Shown: in pieces, positions 42,629 through 52,217 of the stretch
How positions within the stretch are numbered: the first letter of the stretch is position 1
Layout: every line of letters starts with the position of its first letter
NCBI GenBank assembly: GCA_902764145.1
Contig: CACWUS010000001.1
Span: 106,910 to 170,909, forward strand
DNA from: an uncultured Erysipelotrichaceae bacterium
GTDB taxonomy: Bacteria > Bacillota_I > Bacilli_A > RF39 > UBA660
Length of the DNA stretch: 64,000 nucleotides
Direction: 5' to 3'
The notes under the pieces: generated by a model
Database searches by the model: none
Told to the model about the DNA's origin: nothing
What the model saw: the letters and a program-made list of their open reading frames with translations, nothing else
Program-made: the position numbers and the translations under genes

Positions 42629-43279
42629 ATGAATAGAAGAAGAAAAATACAATTAATGTCAATTATATCGGCAGGTATTGTTTTGGGAAGCGTAGTGTCA
42701 ACAAGAATCGATGTTAACAATAGAAAAAAAGATAATGATAGTGAAGAAACATTTGTTGAAGAAACTACTACTTATGAACCAATTGTATATGAATTTCATT
42801 ATTATAATGATACGATTGATGAAAATGAGGAAATCAACAAATTAGGAATTGTTAATGATAGTAGTTCACCATATAATTGTTATAAATATATTAGATTTGT
42901 TGATTTTGATAGTAGGGAAAGATATGCAATAGTTAAATCTTATGTAGATTATATTCTTGATGAAGATAAAAAGGTTATTGATACTATTTATACTTTTGTT
43001 GATGCATTTGATGGAAAAGTATTATTTACTACAAAAGATTATAGAAAAATTAGTGAGTTTAATAGTGATATTATATGGTATTTAATGGAATGTGGTGATT
43101 TACTTGAGCTTAAGGATTCTGTTATATCTAAGGGGTTGGATATTAATTATGCAAATAGTGTTATGAGTAGTGATATTGAAAACAAATCTTTATCAATTTA
43201 TGATGTTGCTAGATACTATGTGCTTTTAGTTAATTCTAAAAATAGATTAGAAAAAGAATATGTAATGAATATAGGATAG
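42629..43279 (+). CDS. Membrane-anchored protein, unknown
   Basis: 216 aa, ATG with TGGAGGAG. Short basic start (MNRRRKIQ), one hydrophobic segment (approx. 8-24), then an acidic extracytoplasmic domain with FEEETTTYEP-like linker and a mixed alpha/beta region (VDYILDEDKKVIDTIYTFVD, SIYDVARYYVLLVNS). No family recognised. Divergent from the GH25 gene. Confidence 0.6.
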   Translation: MNRRRKIQLMSIISAGIVLGSVVSTRIDVNNRKKDNDSEETFVEETTTYEPIVYEFHYYNDTIDENEEINKLGIVNDSSSPYNCYKYIRFVDFDSRERYAIVKSYVDYILDEDKKVIDTIYTFVDAFDGKVLFTTKDYRKISEFNSDIIWYLMECGDLLELKDSVISKGLDINYANSVMSSDIENKSLSIYDVARYYVLLVNSKNRLEKEYVMNIG

Positions 43280-43286
43280 TTTTAGG

Positions 43287-43339
43287 AAAAGACTTTTTAA
43301 TGGTCTTTTTTAGTTTACATAAAAAAATGTAAATTTTTT
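43287..43339 (+). terminator. Tandem intrinsic terminators
   Basis: First: AAAAGAC (43287-43293) pairs with GTCTTTT (43303-43309), T run. Second: TTTACAT (43314-43320), six-A loop, ATGTAAA (43327-43333), six T. Confidence 0.8.
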
Positions 43340-43418
43340 AAAAAAGATATGAAAAATAATTTTGTTTGCTTGTTCATCATAAACACATTATGTATAATTT
43401 AAACTAGGTGAAGGTAAT

Positions 43419-44894
43419 ATGAAGAAAGGATTTGATAACGCTAAGTATGTAAAAATACAGAGCGCTAAAATCAGGGAGAGGTTTGGTTTGTTTGATAAAC
43501 TTTATCTTGAAGTTGGTGGAAAACTATTTGATGATTCTCATGCTGCAAGGGTGTTGCCAGGTTTTAAAAATGATGCAAAAATCAATATGTTTTTGGAACT
43601 AAAAAAAGATTTAGAAATAATTTTTTGTATTAATGCTGGTGATATTGAAAGAAATAAAACTCGTGGTGAGTATGGAATTACTTATGATACTGAAATAATT
43701 AAGCTTATTAATAATTCTAAAAAACTTGGTTTTTCTGTTAATAGTGTGGTAATAACTTTATATAAAAATCAAGTTAGTGTTGATAAGTTTATTAAAAAAT
43801 TAAATAGAAATGGTATTAAAACATATATTCATACATTTACTAAAGGATATCCTACTGATGTAGATACTATTGTTAGTGATGAAGGATATGGAGCTAATCC
43901 ATATGTTGAAACTACTAAACCATTAATTTTGGTTAATGCTCCAGGACCAGGAAGTGGTAAACTAGCTACTTGTTTATCACAGATTTATCATGAGCATAAA
44001 AGAGGTGTAAATGCAGGGTATGCAAAGTTTGAAACTTTTCCAGTTTGGAATTTACCTTTAAAGCATCCTGTTAACCTTGCTTATGAGGCAGCAACTGCAG
44101 ATTTAAAAGATGTTAATATGATTGATCCATTTCATTTGGAAGCATATGGTGAAACAGCTATTAATTATAATAGAGATGTTGAAACATTTCCAATTCTTAA
44201 GAATATTTTAAATAAAGTTAGTGGAAAAGATATTTATTCTTCACCAACAGATATGGGTGTAAATATGATTGGTTATTGTATAACTGATAATGATGTTGTT
44301 GAGGAAGCTGCTAAAAAAGAAATAGTTAGACGTTATTATAATGAAACAAATAATTATAAATTAGGATTAAGTGATGCAGATACTTGTGAAAAAGTAAAAC
44401 TATTAATGAATGAAGTTGGAGTGGATGAAAATTATTTGGATGTTATTAAACCTGCACTAGATAAGAGAGATAAAGATGGTGTTCCTGTTATTTCTCTTAA
44501 GTTAGGAAAGAAGATTATCACAGGAAAACAAACAGAATTATTAACTCCTGCTAGTAGTGTAATATTAAATGCAATTAAATTGTTAAGTAAAATACCAGAT
44601 GATATAAATTTATTGTCTCCTAAGGTATTAGAACCTATGTTAAAACTTAAGGATGAATTGAATAATGGAAATAGGTTGACTCTTCCAGAGGTTTTAACCG
44701 CACTTAGTATTTGTTCTGCAACTAATGCTATGACTGAAAAAGCATTATCATGTTTAAGTAAATTAAAAGATTGTGAAGCTCATGCTACGTATATTGTAAA
44801 TAATGGGGATAAAAAAACTTTAAAGGGTCTTAAAATTAATGTTACATGTGAACCTGAGTATTTAAGAGAAGATGATATTGATTTGATACAATAA
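43419..44894 (+). CDS. DUF1846 family protein
   Basis: 491 aa, ATG with AGGTGAAGG. Full-length DUF1846 protein: KLYLEVGGKLFDDSHAARVL at ~27-46, RTRGEYGITYD-like segment, ILVNAPGPGSGKLATCLSQ (approx. 168-186; a nucleotide-type loop), KFETFPVWNLPLKHPVNLAYEAAT. Widely conserved in Firmicutes, structure known to be dimeric with an NTP-like fold, function not established. Cytoplasmic. Single gene. Confidence 0.92.
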   Translation: MKKGFDNAKYVKIQSAKIRERFGLFDKLYLEVGGKLFDDSHAARVLPGFKNDAKINMFLELKKDLEIIFCINAGDIERNKTRGEYGITYDTEIIKLINNSKKLGFSVNSVVITLYKNQVSVDKFIKKLNRNGIKTYIHTFTKGYPTDVDTIVSDEGYGANPYVETTKPLILVNAPGPGSGKLATCLSQIYHEHKRGVNAGYAKFETFPVWNLPLKHPVNLAYEAATADLKDVNMIDPFHLEAYGETAINYNRDVETFPILKNILNKVSGKDIYSSPTDMGVNMIGYCITDNDVVEEAAKKEIVRRYYNETNNYKLGLSDADTCEKVKLLMNEVGVDENYLDVIKPALDKRDKDGVPVISLKLGKKIITGKQTELLTPASSVILNAIKLLSKIPDDINLLSPKVLEPMLKLKDELNNGNRLTLPEVLTALSICSATNAMTEKALSCLSKLKDCEAHATYIVNNGDKKTLKGLKINVTCEPEYLREDDIDLIQ

Positions 44895-44923
44895 AAAATA
44901 TTCACTTTTGTGAATATTTTTTT
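44893..44923. terminator. Bidirectional terminator
   Basis: AAATATTCAC (44896-44905), TTTT loop, GTGAATATTT (44910-44919) with flanking A and T runs; convergent genes end on each side. Confidence 0.9.
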
Positions 44924-45230
44924 AATTAAACATATTTGATGCTACATAGATTATAAAGGCAAATGCCATTATAAATATTATTGCAAAAATAATTGGAAAT
45001 ATTTTAAAACTATTATGTGCTTTTAGGGTTTTTTCTATTATTTCATTACTTAATTCTTTTGTTTTAATATCTGCTTCTCTTTCTCTAAAATCATAGTCAG
45101 AGTTTCTTTTTCTATTTTCTCTTACATCTTTATATTCTTTATTTGATGAATATGGTGCACCACAATTAGTACATTTTTTATCATTTTCTGTGTCAATAAC
45201 TGCACCACAATGTTCACATGTTATCTTCAT
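44922..45230 (-). CDS. Zinc-ribbon protein with C-terminal membrane helix
   Basis: 102 aa, ATG with AAAGGAG. Zinc ribbon CEHCGAVIDTENDKKCTNCG (residues 5-24), a charged helical linker, and a C-terminal transmembrane helix (approx. 76-97). Tail-anchored small protein of unknown role. Starts 1 nt after murD, so co-transcribed with it. Confidence 0.8.
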   Translation of the reverse strand: MKITCEHCGAVIDTENDKKCTNCGAPYSSNKEYKDVRENRKRNSDYDFREREADIKTKELSNEIIEKTLKAHNSFKIFPIIFAIIFIMAFAFIIYVASNMFN

Positions 45231-45231
45231 A

Positions 45232-46578
45232 TTATTTCTCCTTTAATTCTTTTACTAACTTTTTAAATTCAGTACCTCTGTCTTCAAAGCATTTATATTG
45301 ATCCCAGGATGCACATGCAGGACTAAGAAGTATTACATCACCTGATTTAGCATTTTCATAAGCGCTATTAAGTGCTTCTTTTAGTGTTTCATTTACGATA
45401 CATTTTGTATTTTGTTTATCACAAAAATCTTTAATTCTATTTTTTGTTTGACCAAATGAACAAACTAATTTAACATTATTCATATAAGGAATTAAACCAT
45501 CAAATGAATGTCCTCTATCAAGACCACCTAATAATAATATTGTTGGTTTTTTGAAAGAAGAAAGAGCTATTTGAGTTGATGTTACGTTTGTTGCTTTTGA
45601 GTCATTGTAAAATTCTATATTATTTATTGTGCCTGAATATTCTATTCTATGTTCTACACCACTGAAGTTTTTAATTGTATCTATTATAATGTCATTTGAA
45701 ATATTTAATTCTTTGGCAACCATAATAGCACACATTATATTTTCATAATTATGTTTTCCTTGTAATTTAATATCTTTTGTATCTATTATTTTTTCATCAT
45801 AGTAATAAATTGAATTGTCTTTTAAATAAGCACCATCAATTTTTTCGTTACTTGAGAAATATTTTTTTGTACTTTTAATATCTTTTGTAATTCTAAATGC
45901 ATCTTCATTATCATGATTAATTATTGCTATATTTTTGCTTGTATGATTTTGAAACATTCTTAGTTTAGTTTCATTATAATATTCTCTTGTTTTAAACATA
46001 TCTAAGTGTGCTTCAAATATATTTGTAAGTATAGCTATATCTGGATTAAAATCATAGAAATCATGTAATTGAGGGACTCCAATTTCCATTACTAAATAGT
46101 CATTTTCTTTTATATCTTCAAGAACTTCACAAAGTGGAAATCCAATATTACCAGCTAAATGTGTTCTATGTGGAAATGCATTAGATATGATTTCATAAGT
46201 TAATGTTGTAGTAGTTGTTTTGCCATTTGTACCAGTTATAGCAATTAATTTAACATTTTTTGGAAGTAAATGAAAAGCCATTTCAATTTCATTAATAACT
46301 TTTATATTATGTTTCTGTGCGTATAATACATATTTATTATCAAATTTTACTCCAGGATTTTTAATAATATAATCAAATGATTCATCTAATATATCTTCTC
46401 TATCTGTACCTAAATATAGTTTTATACCTAATTTTTCTAATTCTTTGATATGTTCTTCATTCTGATTAGGATTTATGTCACATAATATTATTTGATTATT
46501 TCTTTTGGCTAATACTTTAGCTGCTTCATATCCACTTCTAGCCATACCTAGAATAAATATTTTTTTATTTTCAAACAT
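45232..46578 (-). CDS. murD: UDP-N-acetylmuramoylalanine-D-glutamate ligase
   Basis: 448 aa. ATG 46578 is chosen because GGTG (46585-46588) is 6 nt upstream; ATG 46584 is too close. Adds D-Glu to UDP-MurNAc-L-Ala in peptidoglycan synthesis. N-terminal Rossmann part KIFILGMARSGYEAAKVLA, ATP loop AITGTNGKTTTT (approx. 109-120), LTNIFEAHLD, HRIEYSG, YNDSKATNVTST, GGLDRG and LLSPACASWDQY, all MurD signatures. The usual EVSSFQL segment reads EIGVPQL, a local variation. No other mur genes nearby. Confidence 0.95.
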   Translation of the reverse strand: MFENKKIFILGMARSGYEAAKVLAKRNNQIILCDINPNQNEEHIKELEKLGIKLYLGTDREDILDESFDYIIKNPGVKFDNKYVLYAQKHNIKVINEIEMAFHLLPKNVKLIAITGTNGKTTTTTLTYEIISNAFPHRTHLAGNIGFPLCEVLEDIKENDYLVMEIGVPQLHDFYDFNPDIAILTNIFEAHLDMFKTREYYNETKLRMFQNHTSKNIAIINHDNEDAFRITKDIKSTKKYFSSNEKIDGAYLKDNSIYYYDEKIIDTKDIKLQGKHNYENIMCAIMVAKELNISNDIIIDTIKNFSGVEHRIEYSGTINNIEFYNDSKATNVTSTQIALSSFKKPTILLLGGLDRGHSFDGLIPYMNNVKLVCSFGQTKNRIKDFCDKQNTKCIVNETLKEALNSAYENAKSGDVILLSPACASWDQYKCFEDRGTEFKKLVKELKEK

Positions 46579-46670
46579 CTTCATCACCAATAATAATTAT
46601 ACTACAAATTAGAGCTTTTAACATTTATTTTATAATATATTTTTGATATACTTTTAACGTAGGTGAGTGT

Positions 46671-47357
46671 ATGAAAAATTATATGAACATTATGTTTAGA
46701 ATAATTGCTTGTATTATCATTGCTGTTTTTTTAATATTATATTATTTCAAAATTGATTTAAAGATAATATCTATTATTTCTATAATAATAAACTCGTTGT
46801 TTATATTAATGCTAGATGAAAATAATAATGATTATTTTGTTAGGGATTCTATTTTTTTAATAAATATTTTGTTTGCTTTACCTAATGTTTTTGAATTAAT
46901 TGATAGTTATAGTAGGAGTGTTAACATTATTACTTGCTTAGCTGGTTTAGTATGTATAGCAATAGCTTATTTTATCGTAAGGTTTAATAAAAGCGATGGA
47001 AGTATAAAGGCAATAGACAAGATATTTAATACGATTATTTTTTCATATGTAATATCTTTTTTCTTATATTATATTTATGGAAAAGAAATTATCAAATTTT
47101 TTGTTTCAGGTTTGATGGGTATAGTTTTTTTAACTATCTCTATTTCTTCTAAAATACATGATAGAAGAAGACTAGGAAATATAGGAATATTTGTATTTGG
47201 ATGTGCTGGTAGTGGATTTATTTCTTCTGGATTATTTTTAGGAGAAGAGATTAATTATTTTTTTGTAGTGTTTGCAGCTATTTTAATTCTTTTATCTGCT
47301 GTTTATGTCATTCCTAAAATTATATTTAATCATATAAGAATTAAAAATAATGAATGA
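46671..47357 (+). CDS. Polytopic membrane protein, unknown
   Basis: 228 aa, ATG with AGGTGAG. About seven to eight hydrophobic segments (starting approx. 9, 30, 60, 84, 116, 140, 168, 195) with short loops; RRRLGNIG between two of the last helices is a positive inside loop. No known motif. Ends with a TGA stop. Confidence 0.6.
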   Translation: MKNYMNIMFRIIACIIIAVFLILYYFKIDLKIISIISIIINSLFILMLDENNNDYFVRDSIFLINILFALPNVFELIDSYSRSVNIITCLAGLVCIAIAYFIVRFNKSDGSIKAIDKIFNTIIFSYVISFFLYYIYGKEIIKFFVSGLMGIVFLTISISSKIHDRRRLGNIGIFVFGCAGSGFISSGLFLGEEINYFFVVFAAILILLSAVYVIPKIIFNHIRIKNNE

Positions 47358-47473
47358 AAAATTTAATAATACTTTTTCATATATAATACTAATTATAATA
47401 TCTATAAGCATATTTTAATAGAAATCATTTTCATGAGTAGAAAAAAATGTTATAATTTATAATAGGAGAGTTT

Positions 47474-49642
47474 ATGATAGAAGAGGAAGTATTATTAAAT
47501 GATCAAGGTATTAAAGTAAAATGTATCATTGATGGAGATGATATTTCTTTTGAGTTTGATAAAAGTATTTCTTTTTTAAGTAAACTATTAAGAGTAGAAA
47601 AGATTAGAGATTTTAAGCTTGTTTACTTAGGTTTAAAAAAGATTCTTAAAATAAGCAATAATAAAATAGAAAGAATACTTCCAATATCTACTACTGAAAT
47701 AAGAGTTTTAAGAGCATATTATAATGCTTTAGATGAATTAAAGAGTAAGAAGGGTATTACTGATTTCTTTAAGGAAATAAAAAATAAAATAGATATTTCT
47801 ATGAATAATATGAAAAGTTTAAATAGGAAGCCATGGGAAGACAGGCAAAAAATACATACTGAATTTCATACTCACTTTGTTGAAATATTAAATGGTCAAG
47901 AATTTCTTGATTTTGTTAATAGATATGAAATTAATTTTCCAATGAATGATAATGGTGATCTTGATTTTGAAAATGGTATAGAGTATTCTTTTAAAGATGT
48001 TATATTTAATGGTTGGGATAAAAAGTTAGCTGAAAGCTTAAGTTTAAGATATGATGAAGTAAGTGATTTTAATAGATTGCAAATAGTCAATAGTTTTAGG
48101 GACAATTTAATAAGTAGATGTTCTAAAAAGTATGCCTTAAGATTAGATGAAGATAGGGAATGGTTAAAGACTTTGGATATAATTGAAGATAATAAAAAGA
48201 AATTAACTGAAAAGATTAATGATCTTCAAGAATTAAAAAAGACAAAACCACGCAAATATCATGGAAGAATAAATGATTCAATAAATAGATTAAATAATGA
48301 ACTTACAAAGTTAAAGAATTATAAAGCTACGTATAGTTCTTCTGTTGTATGTAATGAACTATTTGATGAGTGTTTAAGTAAACTATCATCTGAAGGTATT
48401 AAGTATGCAGAAATAAGTTATTGCAATGAAAAAAGAATAAAGTATATAAGTGATATGCATAGGAATGATGATAGATTTAAGATTCTATTTGGAATGGACA
48501 GGCTTAAAAAAACAAAAGAGTTTGATAAAATGAGTAGAGATCTTGAATCTCTTCTTAATGATGGACTTGTAATAGGAGCAGATATTCTAGGAGAGGAACA
48601 TAGTCTTGATGGTGGAGAATATGAAGAGTTTAAGGATAAACTTGAATGGATTTTACCAGTTTTACATATTCATCCTAATAGTGTACTTAGAATACATGCT
48701 GGAGAGTTTAGTGAATCTACTGAAAATGTTTATAAGACTTTAAAAGCAATTAAGGAAGTTAGTAATAAAATTAATGAAAGCTGTGTAGATTTGTTTGGTG
48801 AAGAATGGGGTGTAGTACCACCACCAAGAATTAGAATTGGTCATGGAATAAATATTGAAAAAAATCCTGAATTAATAAATCTTATTCATGAATTTGATGC
48901 AACTATTGAATTTAACATATCTTCTAATTTTGCATTAGGCCATGTTGATGATTTAAGTAAATTGCCACTTGATTATTATCATAAGAATAAGATTAATTAT
49001 GTTATATCTACAGATGGTGGTGGAATGTATAGTACATCTATATTGCAAGAGCAAAACATTGCCAATAACTTGCAAACAATAGATGTAAATCCTAGTCGAC
49101 AAGGTATTAAGAACGACTATGTAAAAAGTGCTAAGGAAACTGAGGAGAAGATTGTTAGTGAAAATAGAAGTCTTAGCTCAAAGCCTACTGAAAAAGATAA
49201 AAGATTATTAAGTAAGTTTAGAGAATATAAAAGGTCAAATAAAAAAGATAGAGAGTATTCTAATTTTACTGACGCATTGGATGATGAGAATAGAATTCTA
49301 TCTGTTAATGATGAATCTAAAAAAGTAAGTGAAGAATTGTTTAGATTAAGTAGATATATTATGGATAATCACATTGAGTTTGATGAATCATATTATGACA
49401 GTAGAATTAGAAGGATAATGGAATATGATGAGGAAAAGTTAGGGGATTTTGCTAAAATATATTTATTCTTACTGGAAAGTGAAATGTTTCCTGAATTTGA
49501 TTCTTCATTTAGAAGTGTAGAATATATTTCTAAAATGGATACAAGTGAATATCAAATTGAAAGTGAATTATCTAAAATTTTTAGGCTTGTAAGTAATATA
49601 TATGAGTCTGATGGTATAGTAAATGATATAAAAAGAAGATAG
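47474..49642 (+). CDS. Adenosine-deaminase-like metal hydrolase with large extensions
   Basis: 722 aa, ATG with AGGAG. The deaminase signatures are spread over residues ~130-515: HTHF (His132, His134; first zinc ligands), IKYAEISYCNEKR, RIHAGEFSES (His408, Glu411; catalytic-type HAGE), RIRIGHGI (His457), SSN (substrate end) and STDGGGMYS (Asp514; zinc ligand, with Gly where ADA has a second Asp). So the active-site set of adenosine/AMP deaminases is mostly there, with extra ~130 N-terminal residues, a ~150-residue helical insertion after the first motif, and a ~190-residue C-terminal extension. Ordinary bacterial Add is ~340 aa. Substrate probably a purine nucleoside or nucleotide (inference). 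11 nt from the pyrophosphatase gene. Confidence 0.78.
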   Translation: MIEEEVLLNDQGIKVKCIIDGDDISFEFDKSISFLSKLLRVEKIRDFKLVYLGLKKILKISNNKIERILPISTTEIRVLRAYYNALDELKSKKGITDFFKEIKNKIDISMNNMKSLNRKPWEDRQKIHTEFHTHFVEILNGQEFLDFVNRYEINFPMNDNGDLDFENGIEYSFKDVIFNGWDKKLAESLSLRYDEVSDFNRLQIVNSFRDNLISRCSKKYALRLDEDREWLKTLDIIEDNKKKLTEKINDLQELKKTKPRKYHGRINDSINRLNNELTKLKNYKATYSSSVVCNELFDECLSKLSSEGIKYAEISYCNEKRIKYISDMHRNDDRFKILFGMDRLKKTKEFDKMSRDLESLLNDGLVIGADILGEEHSLDGGEYEEFKDKLEWILPVLHIHPNSVLRIHAGEFSESTENVYKTLKAIKEVSNKINESCVDLFGEEWGVVPPPRIRIGHGINIEKNPELINLIHEFDATIEFNISSNFALGHVDDLSKLPLDYYHKNKINYVISTDGGGMYSTSILQEQNIANNLQTIDVNPSRQGIKNDYVKSAKETEEKIVSENRSLSSKPTEKDKRLLSKFREYKRSNKKDREYSNFTDALDDENRILSVNDESKKVSEELFRLSRYIMDNHIEFDESYYDSRIRRIMEYDEEKLGDFAKIYLFLLESEMFPEFDSSFRSVEYISKMDTSEYQIESELSKIFRLVSNIYESDGIVNDIKRR

Positions 49643-49653
49643 AGGGTGTTAAA

Positions 49654-51279
49654 GTGAATAATAAGGTGTATATTTTTGGACATAAAAATCCTGATACGGA
49701 TTCAGTGTGTGCTTCAATAGGTTTATCATACCTTAAAAATAAATTAGGGTATAATACTATTCCTTGTGTACTTGGTAGTGTTAATGCTGAAACTAAGTTT
49801 GCTCTTGATTATTTTGATTTTAAATCACCTAATCACTTAAATGATGTGAGATTACAAATAAAAGATGTAAATTATCATAAAAATTGTTTTATTGATAAAA
49901 ATTTGTCTATTAAAGATGCTTTTGATTATATGAGTAAACATAAATTAACTGGTATTCCAGTAGTTGAAAATAAAAATAAGTATTATGGATATGTATCTTT
50001 AAAGGAAATTGCAAAAGAAATTATAAATGGAGATTATCATAAAATTGATACTTCATATGGTAATTTATTAAATGTATTAAAAGGTACAAAAGTATTAAAA
50101 TTTGATAAAGAGATTGAAGGTTCAGTATTAGCAGCAACTTATGGTAATGAATCATTTATTCAAAAAGTTAAACTTGATAATAGTAGTATATTAATAATAG
50201 GGGATAGAAAAACTATATTAAATTATGCTATTAGTAATAAAGTAAAATTAATTATTCTTGTTGCTAATGCATTAATATCTGATGATTTATTAAATAAAGC
50301 TAGGATAAATAGTGTTAATATTATTAGTACTCCTCTTTCTAGTTATGAAGTTGGTAAAATGATATCATTATCTAATTATATTAAGAATTATGTTAGGAAT
50401 GAAAGTGAATTTGTTACTTTTAATGAAGTTGATTATTTATCGGATTTTTTAGAAATAACTAGAAGTTTAAAACATACAAATTATCCAATATTAAATAAGA
50501 AAAATGAATGCACTGGTATGATGAGTATTACTGATACAAATAATGTTAATAGAAAACAAGTGATGTTAGTAGATCACAATAATATTTCGCAAAGTGTTGA
50601 AGGGTTGGATGAAGCAGATATTTTAGAAGTAATAGATCACCATAATGTTGGAGATATTAGTACTAAAAAACCAATTAGTTTTAGAATTTCTGTATGCGGA
50701 AGTGCTAGTACAATTGTTTATACAATGTATAAAGAAAATCATGTGGATATTCCTAAAAATATAGCTGGATTATTAGCGTCAGCAATTATATCAGACACAT
50801 TGTTATTAACTTCTCCCACAACAACTGATATAGATAGGGTTGCTTTAGATGAATTATGTAAAATAGCAAAAATAAAAGCAAGAAAATATGGAATTGAATT
50901 ATTAAAAGCAGGTATGAGTGTAAAAGGGCTTTCTAATATACAACTATTACACAAGGATTTTAAAACTTATAAAATCGATGATAATTTTATTGGAATAGGA
51001 CAAATTTTAACATCTGATTATAATAGTATGAAAAAGAAGATCAATGATTTAGTTTCTTTCTTAAATGAAGAAGCAGAAAAAGAAAAATATAGGGTATTAA
51101 CTTTATTTATTACTGATATATTTGAAAAAAAATCATATTGTCTATTTAATGAAAGCGCTAGTGATATAATTAAAATTAGTTTTAAATTGGATAAAGTTTA
51201 TGAAGGTGTTGAGCTTGCTGGGGTAGTATCAAGAAAGGTACAAATCGCACCATATATAATGGATGCGCTTGATAAGTAG
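49654..51279 (+). CDS. Family II inorganic pyrophosphatase with CBS and DRTGG domains
   Basis: 541 aa with GTG start (AGAGGGTG upstream). DHH-type Mn-dependent pyrophosphatase split by a regulatory insert: N-terminal VYIFGHKNPDTDSVCASIG (metal ligands), CBS half (approx. 85-115), a DRTGG-like domain (ESFIQKVKL to TPLSSYEVGKMI), second CBS (TRSLKHTNYPILNKKNECTG), then VDHNN, VIDHHNVGD and the C-terminal DHHA2 domain with SRKVQIAP. Hydrolyses PPi to phosphate; CBS forms are inhibited by AMP/ADP and activated by ATP or diadenosine tetraphosphate. Follows the deaminase-like gene closely, compatible with a nucleotide-metabolism operon. Confidence 0.93.
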   Translation: MNNKVYIFGHKNPDTDSVCASIGLSYLKNKLGYNTIPCVLGSVNAETKFALDYFDFKSPNHLNDVRLQIKDVNYHKNCFIDKNLSIKDAFDYMSKHKLTGIPVVENKNKYYGYVSLKEIAKEIINGDYHKIDTSYGNLLNVLKGTKVLKFDKEIEGSVLAATYGNESFIQKVKLDNSSILIIGDRKTILNYAISNKVKLIILVANALISDDLLNKARINSVNIISTPLSSYEVGKMISLSNYIKNYVRNESEFVTFNEVDYLSDFLEITRSLKHTNYPILNKKNECTGMMSITDTNNVNRKQVMLVDHNNISQSVEGLDEADILEVIDHHNVGDISTKKPISFRISVCGSASTIVYTMYKENHVDIPKNIAGLLASAIISDTLLLTSPTTTDIDRVALDELCKIAKIKARKYGIELLKAGMSVKGLSNIQLLHKDFKTYKIDDNFIGIGQILTSDYNSMKKKINDLVSFLNEEAEKEKYRVLTLFITDIFEKKSYCLFNESASDIIKISFKLDKVYEGVELAGVVSRKVQIAPYIMDALDK

Positions 51280-51286
51280 GTGATTT

Positions 51287-52192
51287 ATGGTACATGAGAA
51301 TGTAATTGATGAATTAAATTCTATAATGCTAAATATTCCATCTAATGCTACATTGATAGAAAAAATAAGATATGTATACATGAAAGTTGGGGAAGTTTTT
51401 AGTTATGATTATTACTATTTAGAGAATCAAGACACATATAAAGTAAGATTTGAAGATGACTATATTGATAGATATATAACATGTAGAGAGGTAAGCCAAG
51501 TTTTAGCTCTTATGTTAAATAATATTGACAGAGACAATATTAAGTGTGAAGTTATTAATAGATCAAAAATGTTTATTAGAGGAGATGACGAAAATAGTCA
51601 TTTAGCTAATTTAGTTACATTATCTTCTGGTGAAAAGTATATTTTAGATTTGACTTTAGATCTTCATTTAATACAAAGCGGTTGTAAAACAATGGAGTTT
51701 GGATATACTACTATGTCTGGTGATGAAGATATAATTTCTCTTAGAGAATGTGAAGAAATGGATAGAAAATTAGGCCTTATTAGAAATGAAGGATATAGAG
51801 ATTCAATAATTAATGAATTGTCAAATAAAGTAAATCAAATTGATTTTAGTGAGATGTCTTTTGAAGAGGCAATGTTTACTAAAATACATTATTTAAATAG
51901 TGTTATGGTTGGCTTTAGAGGGCTTCATGAAGGAAAAAATTATATTAAAATGTTATTGTCTAGAATTGTAAGATGTAATTATAGAGAATTTAATTTAAGA
52001 GGAAAAGATAATCAAATGATAACATGCTATTTATTATCAAATAATTTTGGTGATGAAGCTTGGTATTTATATGACATTAATAGTGGTTTAGTGAGAACTA
52101 CACCTGAAAATATATTTAGTATGCTAAATAATGGTTGGAATACTAAAAGTGTATCATTAGATGATGTATTAGAAAATAGTATGACAAGATAA
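51287..52192 (+). CDS. Transglutaminase-like cysteine protein
   Basis: 301 aa, ATG with AGGTGAT. Residues ~25-125 fit a papain/transglutaminase core: EKIRYVYMKVGEVFSYD, then ITCREVSQVLALML (Cys66), SHLANLVTL (His105) and YILDLTLDLHL (Asp121), a Cys-His-Asp triad in order and spacing. The C-terminal ~170 residues are unrecognised. No signal peptide. Such proteins can be proteases, amidases or protein-modifying enzymes; target unknown. 7 nt after the pyrophosphatase gene, end of a three-gene operon. Confidence 0.7.
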   Translation: MVHENVIDELNSIMLNIPSNATLIEKIRYVYMKVGEVFSYDYYYLENQDTYKVRFEDDYIDRYITCREVSQVLALMLNNIDRDNIKCEVINRSKMFIRGDDENSHLANLVTLSSGEKYILDLTLDLHLIQSGCKTMEFGYTTMSGDEDIISLRECEEMDRKLGLIRNEGYRDSIINELSNKVNQIDFSEMSFEEAMFTKIHYLNSVMVGFRGLHEGKNYIKMLLSRIVRCNYREFNLRGKDNQMITCYLLSNNFGDEAWYLYDINSGLVRTTPENIFSMLNNGWNTKSVSLDDVLENSMTR

Positions 52193-52217
52193 AAGACATT
52201 TTTGTAAAATGTCTTTT
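52191..52217. terminator. Bidirectional terminator
   Basis: AAAAGACATTTT (52191-52202), TGT loop, AAAATGTCTTTT (52206-52217), shared with the convergent gmk gene. Confidence 0.92.

Noticed and set aside
47355..47382. ATGAAAAA / TTTTTCAT hairpin after the 228-aa membrane protein as terminator
   Set aside because: The 3' arm is not followed by a T run, so it is not called as an intrinsic terminator, although it may still end transcription weakly.
47474..49642. RdrB of a RADAR antiviral system
   Set aside because: An oversized deaminase fold invites the comparison, but there is no RdrA-type ATPase beside it and the neighbours are a pyrophosphatase and a transglutaminase-like gene.
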